Assembly: GCF_904849725.1 (NCBI RefSeq)
Contig: NC_058519.1
Span: 649,811,387 to 649,875,386, forward strand
Source of the DNA: Hordeum vulgare subsp. vulgare
Lineage: Eukaryota > Streptophyta > Magnoliopsida > Poales > Poaceae
Length of the DNA stretch: 64,000 nucleotides
Direction: 5' to 3'
In this document: positions 1 through 11,122 of the stretch, piece after piece
How the letters are laid out: each line of letters begins with the position of its first letter
How positions within the stretch are numbered: position 1 is the stretch's first letter
Notes under the pieces: model-generated
Databases searched by the model: none
What the model was told of the DNA's origin: nothing
What the model saw: the letters and a program-made list of their open reading frames with translations, nothing else
Made by a program: the position numbers and the translations under genes

Positions 1-1800
1 TGTTATACCTTTTATTTCAGTCTGCAAGCCACAAAAAGTGCAGCTCCAGAATTTGAACTGAACTAGGTATTCATTCCAGTCAGTTGTTTGTGAATGTTGG
101 AATTACACGAGTGATCGAGAGAAGCTGGCCCAACTATGATTCTTGGAACTGATCTCGAACATTCATGGCCATAATGAGTGGGCTTTTCTGAATTTTATAC
201 AATTAGTATTATTCTGAATCATGCGAATAACACCATGTTTGTCGCGTGCATATCTTCAACACACTATCTTCTTAAGGCTATATCATGAATTTGCTTAACT
301 TTGCTCAAATTTGGATATATGTGCGGGTAAATTTTTTACCCATCATTTTTTGAAAATATAATACGTATCAAGGTTGCATTTTGGGTCATAATTCTGATAT
401 TGCATTTTTGTTTTGACATGGAACACCCTGTTACTCTGAACATATTAAGAAATAAATTTGCATTTGTATAATTTAAGATCGTTTTGTTAGCATGTGTCGT
501 GTTTTACCTCTTCTTTGGCAAATGTTAGTAACTTCAAGGAATAGTAATGAAAAGGTGGTTTGCACAAGTTGTTTTGTTGTTAAGAAGAAATTGTTACTGG
601 GTTGAGGCTTTTATGAATGTCTTTGTTGTACTAAAGCAACCTGTATTAGGAAGTTCTCTACACATTCAGAGCAGATTGTCTAAACAATGCATCTTATGTT
701 TGGCCAAATTGTATTGGTTCAGTTAAATTATATAGGGCCTTTTAATTCTAAATTGATTTTACCATGTTATAAAATTCTCATACTACACACTTCTTAACAC
801 TGCATGTATTTTCCTACTACAGGTGTCACTTGTTATCACCATTATAAATGTTAATACATAATTTGTGACGATCTATGGATCAGATTTTGACCCTCACGAG
901 TACTTGTAGAAGAAGAATTGTACAATGATAAAAGATGTCATTTGCATATGTTAAGAGAGATTAAATCTTTCCGTTGACTCCATAAGAATAAGGTCACTCT
1001 TTAGTAACTTAAACAAGGATATTTTTCTTTTTTAATCAATGGTTGGATCTATGGTACATGAGTAGCAGCTTATCATGAATGCGCTGGCGAGCCTCAAGCA
1101 TGGTGGCCCTCACGTCATGAAGAAGGCCATCCGACCAAAGGGGAGGTACACAGATAACCAATGACACTAGGAGACGTGAAGGTATACATTACAGAGCTAT
1201 ATCTTTTAGTAGTAGTATAAATCGTTTGCACACTTGAATATGAAAATTTCATTCAGCTTGAGATACTATTTACTCTAGGTGAGGAGATTGCCAAATATAA
1301 ATATATAATCATGATGTAGTTTACAACATGAGGTTAATGAGTGCAAAATAGAACTTTTAGGTGACTGCAAATCTGTGTCAGACAATACAAAAGGTTCATA
1401 TACAGCTAGGCAGGTTGGATAATAAGAAACGAAGGATATGCTCAAATTGGAGAAGTGATTTGTTCCTAAAAACATTAAGAAACCATGGTTGGATCTTTGA
1501 CGGTTTGATACTTAGATCATGTACCAGATCCATTTCCATCAATATTATAAAAGTACAGCCTCATATGAATGTATTCTTAAAGTGAAAACTCAACATTGCT
1601 CAATATTTCTCCAGGGAATAGTCGATAACAACTTTTTAAAGTAAAGGCTCATTTGGGCAATGTCTTACCGTCCAAGTGATTCCTGTGCTAAAGCAAAGCA
1701 AGGTCCTTCTTATCTCAGCCCTTCAAATTATGTATATAGAACTACATATTATCATCATTCTTGAAAAATAATATAGGCTTACATAGTTCACTTTGGAATA
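1..1800. other. AT-rich unassigned sequence, probable CACTA-A interior
   Basis: I see no convincing gene, LTR or terminal repeat here. The stretch is AT-rich with only short open frames, none with recognisable protein motifs. It lies left of a CACTA right terminus at 5175, so it is most simply read as the inside of that transposon. This is inference from position, because the matching left terminus is not in the window. It could instead be older low-copy intergenic DNA. Confidence 0.35.
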
Positions 1801-2220
1801 ATTGCAGCAGTACTGGATGAACATGATAAAGCAAAGAAATTGTGTCTCGGCGCTGTACGCCATAGTTCAACGGGTTTGTCCATAAGGGAGCCATTGAACA
1901 CCGGAAACTTAAATGATTTCTCCTCAGACGAAGAACCTGTACTTAACCAATTAGCTACAACATTTCATGTCGTCAGTCCTGGAACATTAGTTAGTGTGTT
2001 GGAACAAGGAGAAAGCTCAAAGGGTATTGTTCTCTAACTACATGACGTTTTTATATGTCAACATATCAGTATATTTGCATAAGTACGCTGGTTATGAAAA
2101 CTATTTTCCTGGGATTATTTTAGGTAAAAAACGCTCCTATGATTCTACTCGCTATGCTAACCTTACAGCAGAGCAAAGAAAAACCTTGTGCATCTCCGTT
2201 AATAGTAGAGATGCTTTCTA
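1801..2220 (+). pseudogene. possible two-exon gene fragment (captured exons)
   Basis: An open frame runs from about 1801 to 2037. It is preceded by a possible splice acceptor (attgcag, ending near 1807). A second short frame follows a possible acceptor (tattttag, ending near 2124) and stops at 2219-2221. The second segment contains the residues TRYANLTAEQRK, the kind of 'RYA-LT-EQR' repeat seen in plant proteins associated with Helitrons and other transposons. No start codon, promoter or further exons were found, and the total is only about 100 residues. I do not recognise a function. The position, inside what looks like a CACTA element, fits transposon capture of host exons. Chance open frames are a real alternative. 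Confidence 0.3.
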
Positions 2221-3332
2221 GAAAGAGATTTGATTGCCTCAAATATCCTGTAATTCCATGTGATGAGAAATAAGTCATCATCTGTTTGACAAGCAAGTTT
2301 CTCTTTATTGTATCATATTGTTTGTTATTTTTTTAGTTGTCATTTGGGTTAATAAGAGCAGGGAGGAGCTTGACGTTACTGGCCGGCGGCATCGTGACCT
2401 TGACTAATATTTCTTCCTGATTTTGAGACTAATATTTCTATCAGCTTGACTATATCACTTTATTGCATCTCGATTTATAGCGTGAAAGACCTATTTTAAA
2501 GACCTAACTAGCACAACGGTATGAGATTCAGTTTACATGGGTAGGTCAATGGTGGTATGCTCCAACTTCCTATGAGAAGGAAGCGAACTACCTGCAGAAT
2601 AAAGCAAAAAAAAATTCATAATCCTTGTGTACACGCTTGCTGCTTGTAGAATGATGATGATTTCAGTGAATTTGGCTTTCACAGGTGAAAAATTCGAATT
2701 ATGAATTATATAAATTAATTTTTCAAAATAATTATTTTTAGATGAGCATTATTGTGGTTGATATGATATCAAATTTTTCCTTCTATTATGTTATGTTTGA
2801 ATAGTATAGACTGGCATACACGCGCGCACGTGCCCATGTACTAGTTAAATAACAAGTACAACAGAATAAAAAATTGCAAACAAAATGTACATTTCATTTC
2901 AGTAGCATACCACATAAAATACAATACATCATCCACCGACTACACACATTAAGGTTCAATGCCTCACAAGTGCACATCAAAATAATTTTACATGTGCACA
3001 ACAAAATACTTCTGCAAGTGCAAGTGCATAACAAGTGCACAATCGCACATAAAGAGAGTTTCACAAAGATTGGATGAGAACCAAAAGTTTCTTCTCATAC
3101 TCTTCCTCTGCACAATATGCCACTCTTGTCATTGCCGCCTGCAAGAAGAAAATGATGGTAAGGCTTAGAAAGCAGACCAAGGAAAGTAGTAAAACTGCAT
3201 GTGTAATGCACAATAACCAATGATAAAGCAGTAGAAAATTGTTTCCTCATTCATCTAGTTATAACCAATGATAAGCCTTAGAAAGCAGACCAAGGGAGTT
3301 ATAAGAAGGAAATAGATAAGGGGTTCTCAACC

Positions 3333-3523
3333 TGGATTTGTAGTGGTAAAAATTGTAGCAAACGGTAGAAATTGCATACATACTGATAGATTACTGTAAC
3401 AAATCAAGGATAGCATCAAAGTTTGACGCTTGGATTTCTAGTGGTAAAAATTGTAGCAAACGGTAGAAATTGCATGCATACTGATAAATTACTGTAACAA
3501 ATCAAGTATAGCATCAAAGTTTC
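3333..3523. repeat. 98-bp tandem duplication
   Basis: A unit beginning tggatttgtagtgg at 3333 is repeated at 3431 as tggatttctagtgg with only a few differences, ending near 3523. Just upstream a 20-bp piece (cttagaaagcagaccaagg) occurs at about 3163 and again at about 3276, so the whole interval has been locally duplicated more than once. Neither unit is coding. Confidence 0.8.
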
Positions 3524-3714
3524 ATACTTCCATTCCATGCCAATTACCCCACCATGCACCAGTGATCATATCATAAGTGGAAAATCCAACTACAGCAACA
3601 TCTTAACATCCTCTGTGAACACGAAACAATAATACAATATGATTCCAGCTAGCCCTCAAATCGTACCATACAGTATTTATTACTTTTGCATTCTGAGGCA
3701 ACATCTTAACATCT

Positions 3715-4455
3715 TAACAGTGGCCAAGCAGTGGTGGCCAGGGCACTGGCAGGGGGCGCACGGGGCCGCGGTGGCCACAACTACGCCGGCGGGTAGGGGG
3801 CGCGCGGGCCAGGCGGCGAGCACGGGTGGCGCAGAGGCGGCGCGGAGGCGAGCAAGGAAGGCCGAGGCTGCGTGCAACGGAGGGAGGTGCGAGAGCGCGA
3901 GCCAGCGGGGCCGCAGCAGTACCAGCGAGGAGGGGCAGCACGCGCGAGGGCGAGCGGCGAGTGGGAGCCAGAGTGGGCGCGGTCGCGGCCACGGGCGACG
4001 GCGAGTGGCACAACGAGCGGCGAGGGGTGATGAGGCCACGACGGGTTGTGGTAGCGGGACTGATCGGAGCTAGGGAGGAAATGGAGGAAGGGAGAACTTC
4101 CGGGTGGTGCTCACCACCGGTCATAATGGTAGCAGAGGCTTGGGGGGGGGGGTCGACTCAGTCCGATGAGGGAATCCGACCGGAGGTGGAGGAGGGGAGC
4201 CGGCGGTGAGGGGCGACGTGGAGGCCGATGGTAGTGACGCGAGGCGACGGCGTCGGCGTGGTCGAGCCCCTCCCCGATCCAGATGTGATCGAGAGGTGAG
4301 GGGGATAGGGAGAGGCGATGTGGGGAGAGTGGGGGGGTGTCGGTGTGTTAGGGTTTCGGGTAGTGGGCGTTAAGGGGAGTGGGGTGGGTCGGTTGGCGCC
4401 AGTTGGGCTGGCCGGCTAGGCCGTTTGGTCAGGTGGGCCGTGTCGAGTTGGACCC
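3715..4455. other. GC-rich, CpG-rich island
   Basis: About 740 bp of very GC-rich sequence interrupts AT-rich flanks. Both strands have long open frames rich in Arg, Ala, Gly and Pro, as expected from composition alone. They contain no domain I recognise and I do not call them genes. An 11-G run occurs near 4142-4152. The island could be the promoter or first exon of a transposon-borne or captured gene on the minus strand, or a GC-rich subterminal block of CACTA-A. Confidence 0.5.
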
Positions 4456-4477
4456 GGGGGGGGGGGGGGGGGGGGGG
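4456..4477. repeat. 22-base G homopolymer
   Basis: An uninterrupted run of 22 G residues lies at the edge of the GC-rich island and is followed directly by a T-rich tract. Its true length is uncertain, since such runs are often miscalled in assemblies. Confidence 0.9.
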
Positions 4478-4879
4478 CTTTTGTTTTTGTTTTTCTTTTT
4501 AATTTATTTTCTGTTGTCTTTACTAATTTCTGTTTTGCATCTCTCTTTCACAAATACTGAATATTGTTAAACCTGAAAGTTATCTCATAATTACTGTGCA
4601 ATATTTTGGAGTTGTCCCTAAACTTACACCCGAGTAAGGGAGTTCTCCGTATATGGGAGTTAGGGAGTTCTGCGCCTATGAACAATCTTTCTCTTGCATT
4701 ACACAAAAAGCTTTCTACTAAACAGCCCCAAATTTTTATTTACTTGCTCTTCATTTTGGTAATCATATTGTATTTTCTAAAATATTTAGGATATTAAAAT
4801 TAATAATTATAATTTATTGATATTTATCTAATCTCATTTACTTTATCCATATACATATACAACAAATTTTTGCTCTCTA
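4478..4879. other. AT-rich spacer, no feature seen
   Basis: T-rich then A/T-rich sequence between the G run and the CACTA subterminal region. It has only short open frames without motifs. Confidence 0.5.
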
Positions 4880-5175
4880 TACATGTCACATAGTCAAAAA
4901 TGATGAGGTGTCATCCAGTCACCTCCATGCATATGTTTATGATCTTATATTTGGTCATGGTAGCATTGAAATATGATCATAAATAATTTTACACACCTTA
5001 ATGACCATTTTGTGCAATAGGATCATGACCTAATGGATGCAAAAGGTCATAACGTTATGGGCTTTGGACCCTCTTAGACTTGCCATGACTAATTTCGGAA
5101 TTTTGGTCATGGATCGATGACCAATTAAACCACCGTCATTATTTTTGATCATAATTGAGTGTTTTTCTTGTAGTG
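4880..5175. mobile_element. CACTA transposon right terminus (CACTA-A)
   Basis: The sequence ends ttcttgtagtg at 5165-5175, the reverse complement of CACTACAAGAA, the usual terminus of grass CACTA elements. The 300 bp inside it contain many short ggtcat/atgacc motifs in both orientations (for example near 4954, 5007, 5027, 5048 and 5107), typical of the subterminal repeats bound by CACTA transposases. The other terminus is outside the window. A related motif set occurs at the CACTA-B end that begins at 34793. Confidence 0.8.
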
Positions 5176-5298
5176 TCGTTCGTAAGCCAACCGGGACTAA
5201 AGGTTTTGAGCTTTAGACCCGACCTTTTAGTCCCGGTTCCAGAACCGAGACTAATGGGCCTCTAAAACCGGGACTAAAAGGGCCATTTTCTACTAGTG
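5176..5298. mobile_element. fragment of a second CACTA-type end
   Basis: The interval ends ttttctactagtg at 5286-5298, the reverse complement of CACTAGTAGAAAA. It carries repeated ccgggactaaa and its complement tttagtcccgg (near 5200, 5230, 5270), a subterminal motif common in one group of grass CACTA or MITE-like elements. Only about 120 bp remain because CACTA-A abuts it on the left, suggesting CACTA-A inserted into or next to it. Confidence 0.65.
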
Positions 5299-5929
5299 TG
5301 TGGTTTCAAACAAGACCTTACGTGACTAATTTAGTTATAAAAAGATGTTAGGGCCAGAGTGTTCGGTGCCACACATATTGCAATTATCATTTGGAAAGCA
5401 AAGAAAGAGCCTCCGCTTTGCTTTGGTGATGTTTACTGACGTGCGTATCATGACATGATCATGACATGACGGGTTGTGGTGGTGCCGCGTACATGTCCGA
5501 TTCTATCAACTTACACACATGCACTAGTCTCTCCTCGGAGCAATTGGAGTAATGGTTTCTGTTGGAGAACTAATTAATGCCATTTGCACGGTCTCTATCC
5601 AGTAGCAGAATGGTGAGATGATGCCCATTGGAACCCCGGCTGAACCAGGGGTGTATATCACTTTCGTTAAATAGTGCACCATAGGATATGTATGCATTTC
5701 AGCGTCCATAAAGAAACGTGGAATCTTCGAGATAGGAACCAGATGGACAAAAGATTGGATGCTTCGCTTTTGTAGATCATGTGGTGCGATCTTTTTTCCA
5801 TGAGGTTTGGGAGATGCAATCATCCATTGGTGCAATCTTCTTTTACTACAACCACCTCTCTATATTGTGTTTGCTTCTTTTAGTCACACTCATTCTTTCC
5901 GCGGTCTGCTCAAAATTTTGATAGCATTG
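5299..5929. other. unassigned pre-insertion DNA with one open frame
   Basis: This is the DNA into which element H inserted; its last five bases, cattg, should be one copy of the H target duplication. The minus strand at 5524-5835 is open for 103 codons starting with ATG. It reads like ordinary protein (mixed hydrophobic and polar residues, no low complexity), but I recognise no family and see no clear splice sites. It may be a gene fragment or a remnant of an older element. Confidence 0.35.
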
Positions 5930-7008
5930 TGTCGGTGAATATTCATAACATATGCCATATGTAGGCTAAGTCGGTGAGAACCGAAGGGGCAAAGGAGGGT
6001 GCTGGGAACGAGGTTGGTACAAGCATGAAACGCACGATATACCCAGGTTCAGGGCTCTCCATAAAGATAAGACCCCTAGTCCTGCCGGAGTGTTTGATGC
6101 GTATGAACGGATTACAGGGTTGCTCCTGGAGCTGTGTTGGGAGGAGGAAGAGGGGAGCAGCCGGCTCGTCTCTGCCTCTTTCTATGTGGTTGGTGCACGT
6201 GTAGTGTTGTTCGTCCGTGGAATGATCGGACCCGCTGCATGGAGGGCGACCGGGGGGTTTTATATGCGAACCCACCGGCCTACAATATAGATAAAGGGTA
6301 CAAGAGTGGGACCCGGCTCGCAGCCTCGCCGACTGACTAGGGGCCCACGGGAGTCTTTTCTTGTCGCTTGAGGGGCCCGCCGGCTGCATGGTCTCGATTG
6401 GCTGTGGGACCCGCTGGCTGGCCAATGGATCTCTCGCGTAAGGTTGATGCCGAGCACGCGTTGTACGTCGAGCGTCGTCCAGTTAGATTCGTCATGGCTA
6501 GGTAGTACGACCGCCTCCACTGTTCCCCACGCCAAGTGCAGTAATGGAGTGGGAGTGTGATGGTTCGACACTATGCTAGGTGATGGATCAGAGCCGGGGT
6601 AGGTCAGCGGCGTGGCCGCCGACGCTCGTACCTGCCGGACGCTCCGATCCAGTACCTTTGCTAACACGTAGCTACCTTTAATCGTAAGGTCTCATCCTGA
6701 CCTACGATCTGATGTGACTTGTGATCCTCGGCCGGCTAGCCTGCTTGGTTAGCCGGCTTGGGCACGACCGGCTCGTTCCTAGCCGGCTGGACTGACCAAG
6801 CCAGTCAGGAAGAGGTAACTGTCTCGACTCTAGCCGGCAGGGGTTGCCTGGCCGGCCAGAGAGATGGCCGCCTCGTCCTCCAGCCGGTAGGCGCGGGCTA
6901 GCCGGTCAGAAGACTTGGTCCTTGGGAAACTGTGTTTGTTCATATCCTTTGGGCAGGAAATGAAGGAGTAGGCTCGATGAGCCTACCCCCGGGTTATCCC
7001 CCCCGACA
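5930..7008 (-). repeat. H 3' LTR
   Basis: The 1079-bp interval starts TGTCGGTG and ends CCCCGACA, giving the TG...CA ends with matching TGTCGG/CCGACA inverted repeats expected of an LTR. It is directly followed on the right by a polypurine tract in minus orientation. Frames inside it are not coding. The second LTR is not in the window, so length cannot be checked by pairing. Confidence 0.75.
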
Positions 7009-7020
7009 GTAGTCCCCGAA
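7009..7020 (-). other. H polypurine tract
   Basis: On the minus strand the bases CTTCGGGGACTAC lead straight into the TGTCGG start of the 3' LTR. This is where plus-strand DNA synthesis is primed in LTR elements. Similar CTCGGGG(A/G)CTAC strings recur elsewhere in H and F. Confidence 0.7.
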
Positions 7021-7563
7021 GCTGTAGAGGCCTGCCGCCTGCGGGCGGGCGGCCTCACCGGCTTGATGATTTGCCTTGGTATTTCTGCCGCCATTTGTGA
7101 CGGGGAGCGCCGGCTCCGAAACCGGCTGGCTTCGAAGCGACGCCTCGGCTTCGTCGTAGGTCGCCCAGAGAGCGTCACGTGCTAGGCCCCGCCTGTCGTA
7201 ATGATGGTGATTACTGGTGGCGGGACCGGGCCTGGGCCGTGGGTCCCGCCACGACGCCCCCTCGGCCCCCACGTGAGAGATCCTCTGCGGATTTACTCCT
7301 CTACGTTGGGTTCAGGGAAGCGTTACCGCCCGTAATACACAGGGTTAGTGGGGGTCCCGCGCGCACCGGATCCCCTCCCCACGACGCTTCGTGGGGTTTA
7401 AATGGGATGCGGGGGTTCCGAGGAGGCCATTCGCCCCCCTTTCGCCCCGCATCCACGCTCTCTTCCTCCCTGAGCCCAGAGAGAAAGAGCTCGCCTTCTT
7501 CGTCTTCCTCGCCTTTGCCGCTGCAAAGCCACCGGTCCCTTCGAGTTTTAGCCGCCCGCAGCC
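7021..7563 (+). promoter_or_regulatory. leader and probable promoter of the H antisense gene
   Basis: This GC-rich interval separates the 3' LTR from the ATG of the plus-strand gene at 7564. A TATA-like string tttaaat lies at 7397-7403, about 160 bp before the ATG, which has a strong start context (gcagccATGGCC). The promoter call is inference from position; no transcription start can be seen. Confidence 0.4.
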
Positions 7564-8030
7564 ATGGCCGGCGGCTCTTCCTCGAAAAGGTCCTCGTCGC
7601 AGACAACCTGGCCGGGTAGCGAGATCGGTGAAGAGCACATAGAGGCGCTCCGCCATCAGCGGCTGCTGCCCCAGCCTCCCAGGTGCTGGTGCGACTCCCC
7701 GGCGCCGAGACCGCCCCCACACCCGTCATGGGAGAAGTCGTGTTCTTCAACGAGCATTTCTACCAGGGCTTCGGGCTTCCGGCCAGCGCCTTCTTCTCTG
7801 AGTGGCTTCACTTCTTTGGCCTGCAGCCGCATCATGTGGCGCCGAACGCCATACTGCAGCTGTCGGCCTTTGTGATTCTGTGCGAGGGCTTTGTGGGGAT
7901 CGAGCCCCGCGTCGATCTGTGGTGCAGCTTGTTTTTCTTCAAGCAGCAATCCATCGCCATGGAGAAGTCCGACGTGGAAAAGCTCACCGGACCGCGCCCG
8001 ATGACGCCGTGCGGAGCCGCGCTGGTGCAC
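7564..8030 (+). pseudogene. H antisense gene, first part (Transposase_28-like domain)
   Basis: The gene begins with a Ser/Lys-rich segment at 7564. After one frameshift near 7680 it continues in the frame of 7683-8030. There, residues such as HFYQGFGLPASAFF, HFFGLQPHHVAPNAILQLSA and CEGFVGIEPR are what I recognise as the grass 'putative gypsy type transposon' (Transposase_28) domain. W1 inserted after 8030, inside this exon, and the coding sequence resumes after the target duplication at 18224. It is transcribed opposite to the H polyprotein and lies between integrase and 3' LTR, the usual place for extra antisense ORFs in Tat-lineage elements. Its role in the element is not known to me. The frameshift and later stops make it a pseudogene here. 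Confidence 0.75.
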
Positions 8031-9586
8031 TGATGACCCACAAGTATAGGGGATCAGTCGTAGTCCTTTCGATAAGTAAGAGTGTCGAACCCAACGAGGA
8101 GCAGAAGGCTCTGATAAACGGATTTCAGCAAGGTAATAACTGCAAGCACTGAAAGTAGCGGTAACAAGTGATGGTGTAGTGAGGTGAAACGTAGAAAGCG
8201 AAAAGTAACAAGTAGCAAATGTGCAGAAAGTGGCCCAATCCCTTTTGTAGCAAGGGACAAGCCTGAACAAAGTCTTATAGGAGGAAAAACGCTCCCGAGG
8301 ACACACGGGAATTTCTGTCATGCTAGTTTCATCATGTTCATATGATTTGCGTTTGTTACTTTGATAGTTTGATATGTGGGTGGACCGGCGCTTGGGTACT
8401 GCCCTTACTTGGACAAGCATCCCACTTATGATTAACCTCTCTCGCAAGCATCCGCAACTACAAAAGAAGAATTAAGACAACGTCTAACCATAGCATTAAA
8501 CTAGTGGATCCAAATCAGCCCCTCACGAAGCAACGCATAGACTCGGGTTTAAGCTTCTGTCACTCCAGCAACCCATCATCTACTTACTACTCCCCAATGC
8601 CTTCCTCTAGGCCCAAATATGGTTAAGTGTTATGTAGTCGACGTTCACATAACACCACTAGAGGAAAAACAACATACAACATATCAAAATACCGAACGAA
8701 TATCCAATTCACATGACTATTATCAACATGACTTATCCCATGTCCTCAGGAACAAAAGTAACTACTCACAAAGAATAATCAAAATCATTATCAGAGGTGT
8801 AATGAATAGCATCAAGGATCTGAACATAAACTCTTCCACCAAGTAATCCAACTAGCATCAACTACAAAGAGTAATCAACACTACTAGTAACCTTACAAGT
8901 ACCAATCGGAGTCGTGAGACGGAGATTGGTTACAAGAGATGAACTAGGGATTGGAGAGGAGATGGTGCTGATGAAGATGTTGATGAAGATGCCTACCCTC
9001 CAAGGAGAGGAGTGTTGGTGATGACGATGGCGATGATTTCCCCCCTCCGGGAGGGAAGTTTCCCCGGCAGGATCGTCCTGCCGGAGCCCTAGATTTGATC
9101 TGCTTAAGTTCCGCCGCATGGCGGCGGCGAAACCACGAAAAAGCTCCGGAATGATTTTTTCTGGAACGAAACCCTTCATATAGCAAAAGGGGGGATCTAG
9201 TGGGCCGCCAGGGATCCCACAAGCTTGCCCTCCGCTTCCCCCCTCCGGTACTTCTTTCGCCCAGTACTTCTTTCGCCCACGGGTGTGGCGGTGGCAGGGC
9301 TTGTGGCGCCCTGGCTGCCCCCCTCCGGTACTTCTTTCGCCCAGTATTTTTTATATAATCCCAAAAAATTCCACGTAACTTTTCACGGCATTTGGAGATG
9401 ATCAGAATAGTGGACTAAGATTTGCTCCTTTTCCAGTCCAGAATTCCAGCTGCCTGAATTCTCCCTCTTCAAATAAACCTTGCAAAATAAGAGAGAAAAG
9501 GCATAAATATGGTACCACAAAGTAATATAACAACCCAAAAAGCAATAAATATCAACATGAAAGCATGATGCAAAATGGACGTATCA
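8031..9586 (-). repeat. W1 3' LTR
   Basis: A 1556-bp direct repeat of 16694-18218, with TG...CA ends. Compared with the 5' LTR it carries extra bases around 9236-9284, inside the loop of the GC-rich stem-loop, duplicating the adjacent flank. Open frames inside it are LTR sequence rather than genes. Confidence 0.95.
9217..9308. repeat. GC-rich stem-loop in W1 3' LTR (loop expanded)
   Basis: The left arm contains cccacaagcttgccctccgc (9216-9235) and the right arm tggcggtggcagggcttgtg (about 9285-9304). Between them are about 49 bases that include two partial copies of the ctccggtacttctttcgcccagta string, which normally lies just right of the hairpin (9320-9346). The 5' LTR version (17886-17943) has the arms joined by only a few bases. 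Confidence 0.75.
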
Positions 9587-9600
9587 ACTCCCCCAAGCTT
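9587..9600 (-). other. W1 polypurine tract
   Basis: On the minus strand AAGCTTGGGGGAGT leads directly into the TGATACG start of the 3' LTR. An exact 14-base copy of the same string occurs inside the element at 11076-11089. Confidence 0.85.
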
Positions 9601-11122
9601 AGACCTCGCTTGTCCTCAAGCAAAAACCAAGTTCCATAAACAGGTCCACATGTTGAGGGACGAAGGTGTCGATAAAACATAATACAGACATGAGGGCATC
9701 ATGATCACACATAGAACAACACTACATCATAAAGATTCTTATGGGAAAGTAACGATTCCTTCACAAAGCAAAGCATGAAGCAAAAACCTTAACGAGAAGT
9801 AACCAACAAGAGTCCATAGTCACTGAAGCAATTGCAATTTATCATAACATCAGAAAGAGTCAAATAAGAGCTTGTAAGGCAAACCCACAGACTCAATCAT
9901 CTCTTTTGTTTTCCACAATTGTTACAACTCACGTGGTACTCATGGTGTCAAAGTTTCAGCTGGACACAGAGGAAGATAGGGGCTTATAGTTTTGCCTCCC
10001 AACGATTTAACTCAAGGGTAAAGTCAACAATAATAAAGCATAAGTACTCAACTCCAAGTTGATATATGAATATAGATCTTTCCCAAGCATGTGACGGTAG
10101 CCAAGACAAAGGCAAAAATAGGGAATTGGTGAAGATCACCATGACTCTTACAAGGGCAAAAAGTAAAGGTACAAGATAGGCCCTTCGCAGAGGGAAGCAG
10201 AGGTTGTCATGCGCTTTTGAGGTTTGAATGCGTGTCCTCTTAGTGTGGAGGAACGTCACTTTATATTGCCTACTGTGATAAAGAACTTTATTATGCAGTC
10301 TGTCGCTTTTATGTCTTCCTCATCACAGGTTCGTACAAAGCTTATTTTCCACACACTAATAGATCATATATATTAGAGAGAAATTTTTATTGCTTGCACC
10401 GATGACAACTTACTTGAAGAATCTTATTCAATCCATAGGTAGGTATGGTGGACTCTCATGGCAAAACTAGGTTGAAGGTTTATGGATGCACAAGTAGTAT
10501 CTCTACTTGGTGCAGGGTTTTGGCTAATATGAGGTGGAAGCAATCGTCACATGCTAAGGGATCTCTAATCATATAACATTGTTTGAAACCAAGCAAACAC
10601 AATTCATTATGTTGTCTTCCTTGTCCAACATCTACTCCTAAGCATGTAATAGTTTGGTGAGTGCTCACAATTGTAGAAAGTGTCTAAGATGATATATTTA
10701 TATGTGAACCTCTCTTCCCTCATTACTTCTTATTAATTGCAACAATGACTGAGGTCTATGTTGATTTATTCTCAACAAGTTTCAATCATCATACGTGTCA
10801 TATGTGAAGTTATCACTTTCCATAAGATCGTCTCATGATCTTTCATGCTATCGTTCTTTTCATACTTTTGATCATGGCACAAAGCAAAGCCCTTGTCTAA
10901 GATACTCTTTATTATATAGCTCGTAAGCTCGAATACATCGGGGGAGAGACAAAGCAAAAGACTCAAACTAAACACTAAAGACTTATTCCTCTAAGAGAAG
11001 AAATAAAAACTGAAAAGGAAAGAACTAAAACAAACGTAAAAGCAAAAGATATAAAGGTGATACGATACCAGGGCAACTCCCCCAAGCTTGGCAGAAGCCA
11101 AGGGGATGGCCCATACCAATGC
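9601..11122 (-). other. W1 noncoding 3' region
   Basis: About 1.5 kb between the post-integrase ORF and the polypurine tract. It is AT-rich with only short frames, and W2 has a clearly homologous stretch at 51694-53213. Long noncoding 3' regions are usual in Athila-like elements. A second polypurine-like string lies at 11076-11089, 34 bp beyond the stop of the upstream ORF. Confidence 0.75.

Noticed and set aside
3639..4209. Overlapping open frames on both strands as real proteins
   Set aside because: They are Arg/Ala/Gly/Pro low-complexity products of a GC-rich block, with no domain or splice signals.
7683..8033. DNA transposase gene
   Set aside because: The domain name Transposase_28 is historical; the gene lies inside a Gypsy element, antisense to pol, and no transposase catalytic motif is visible.
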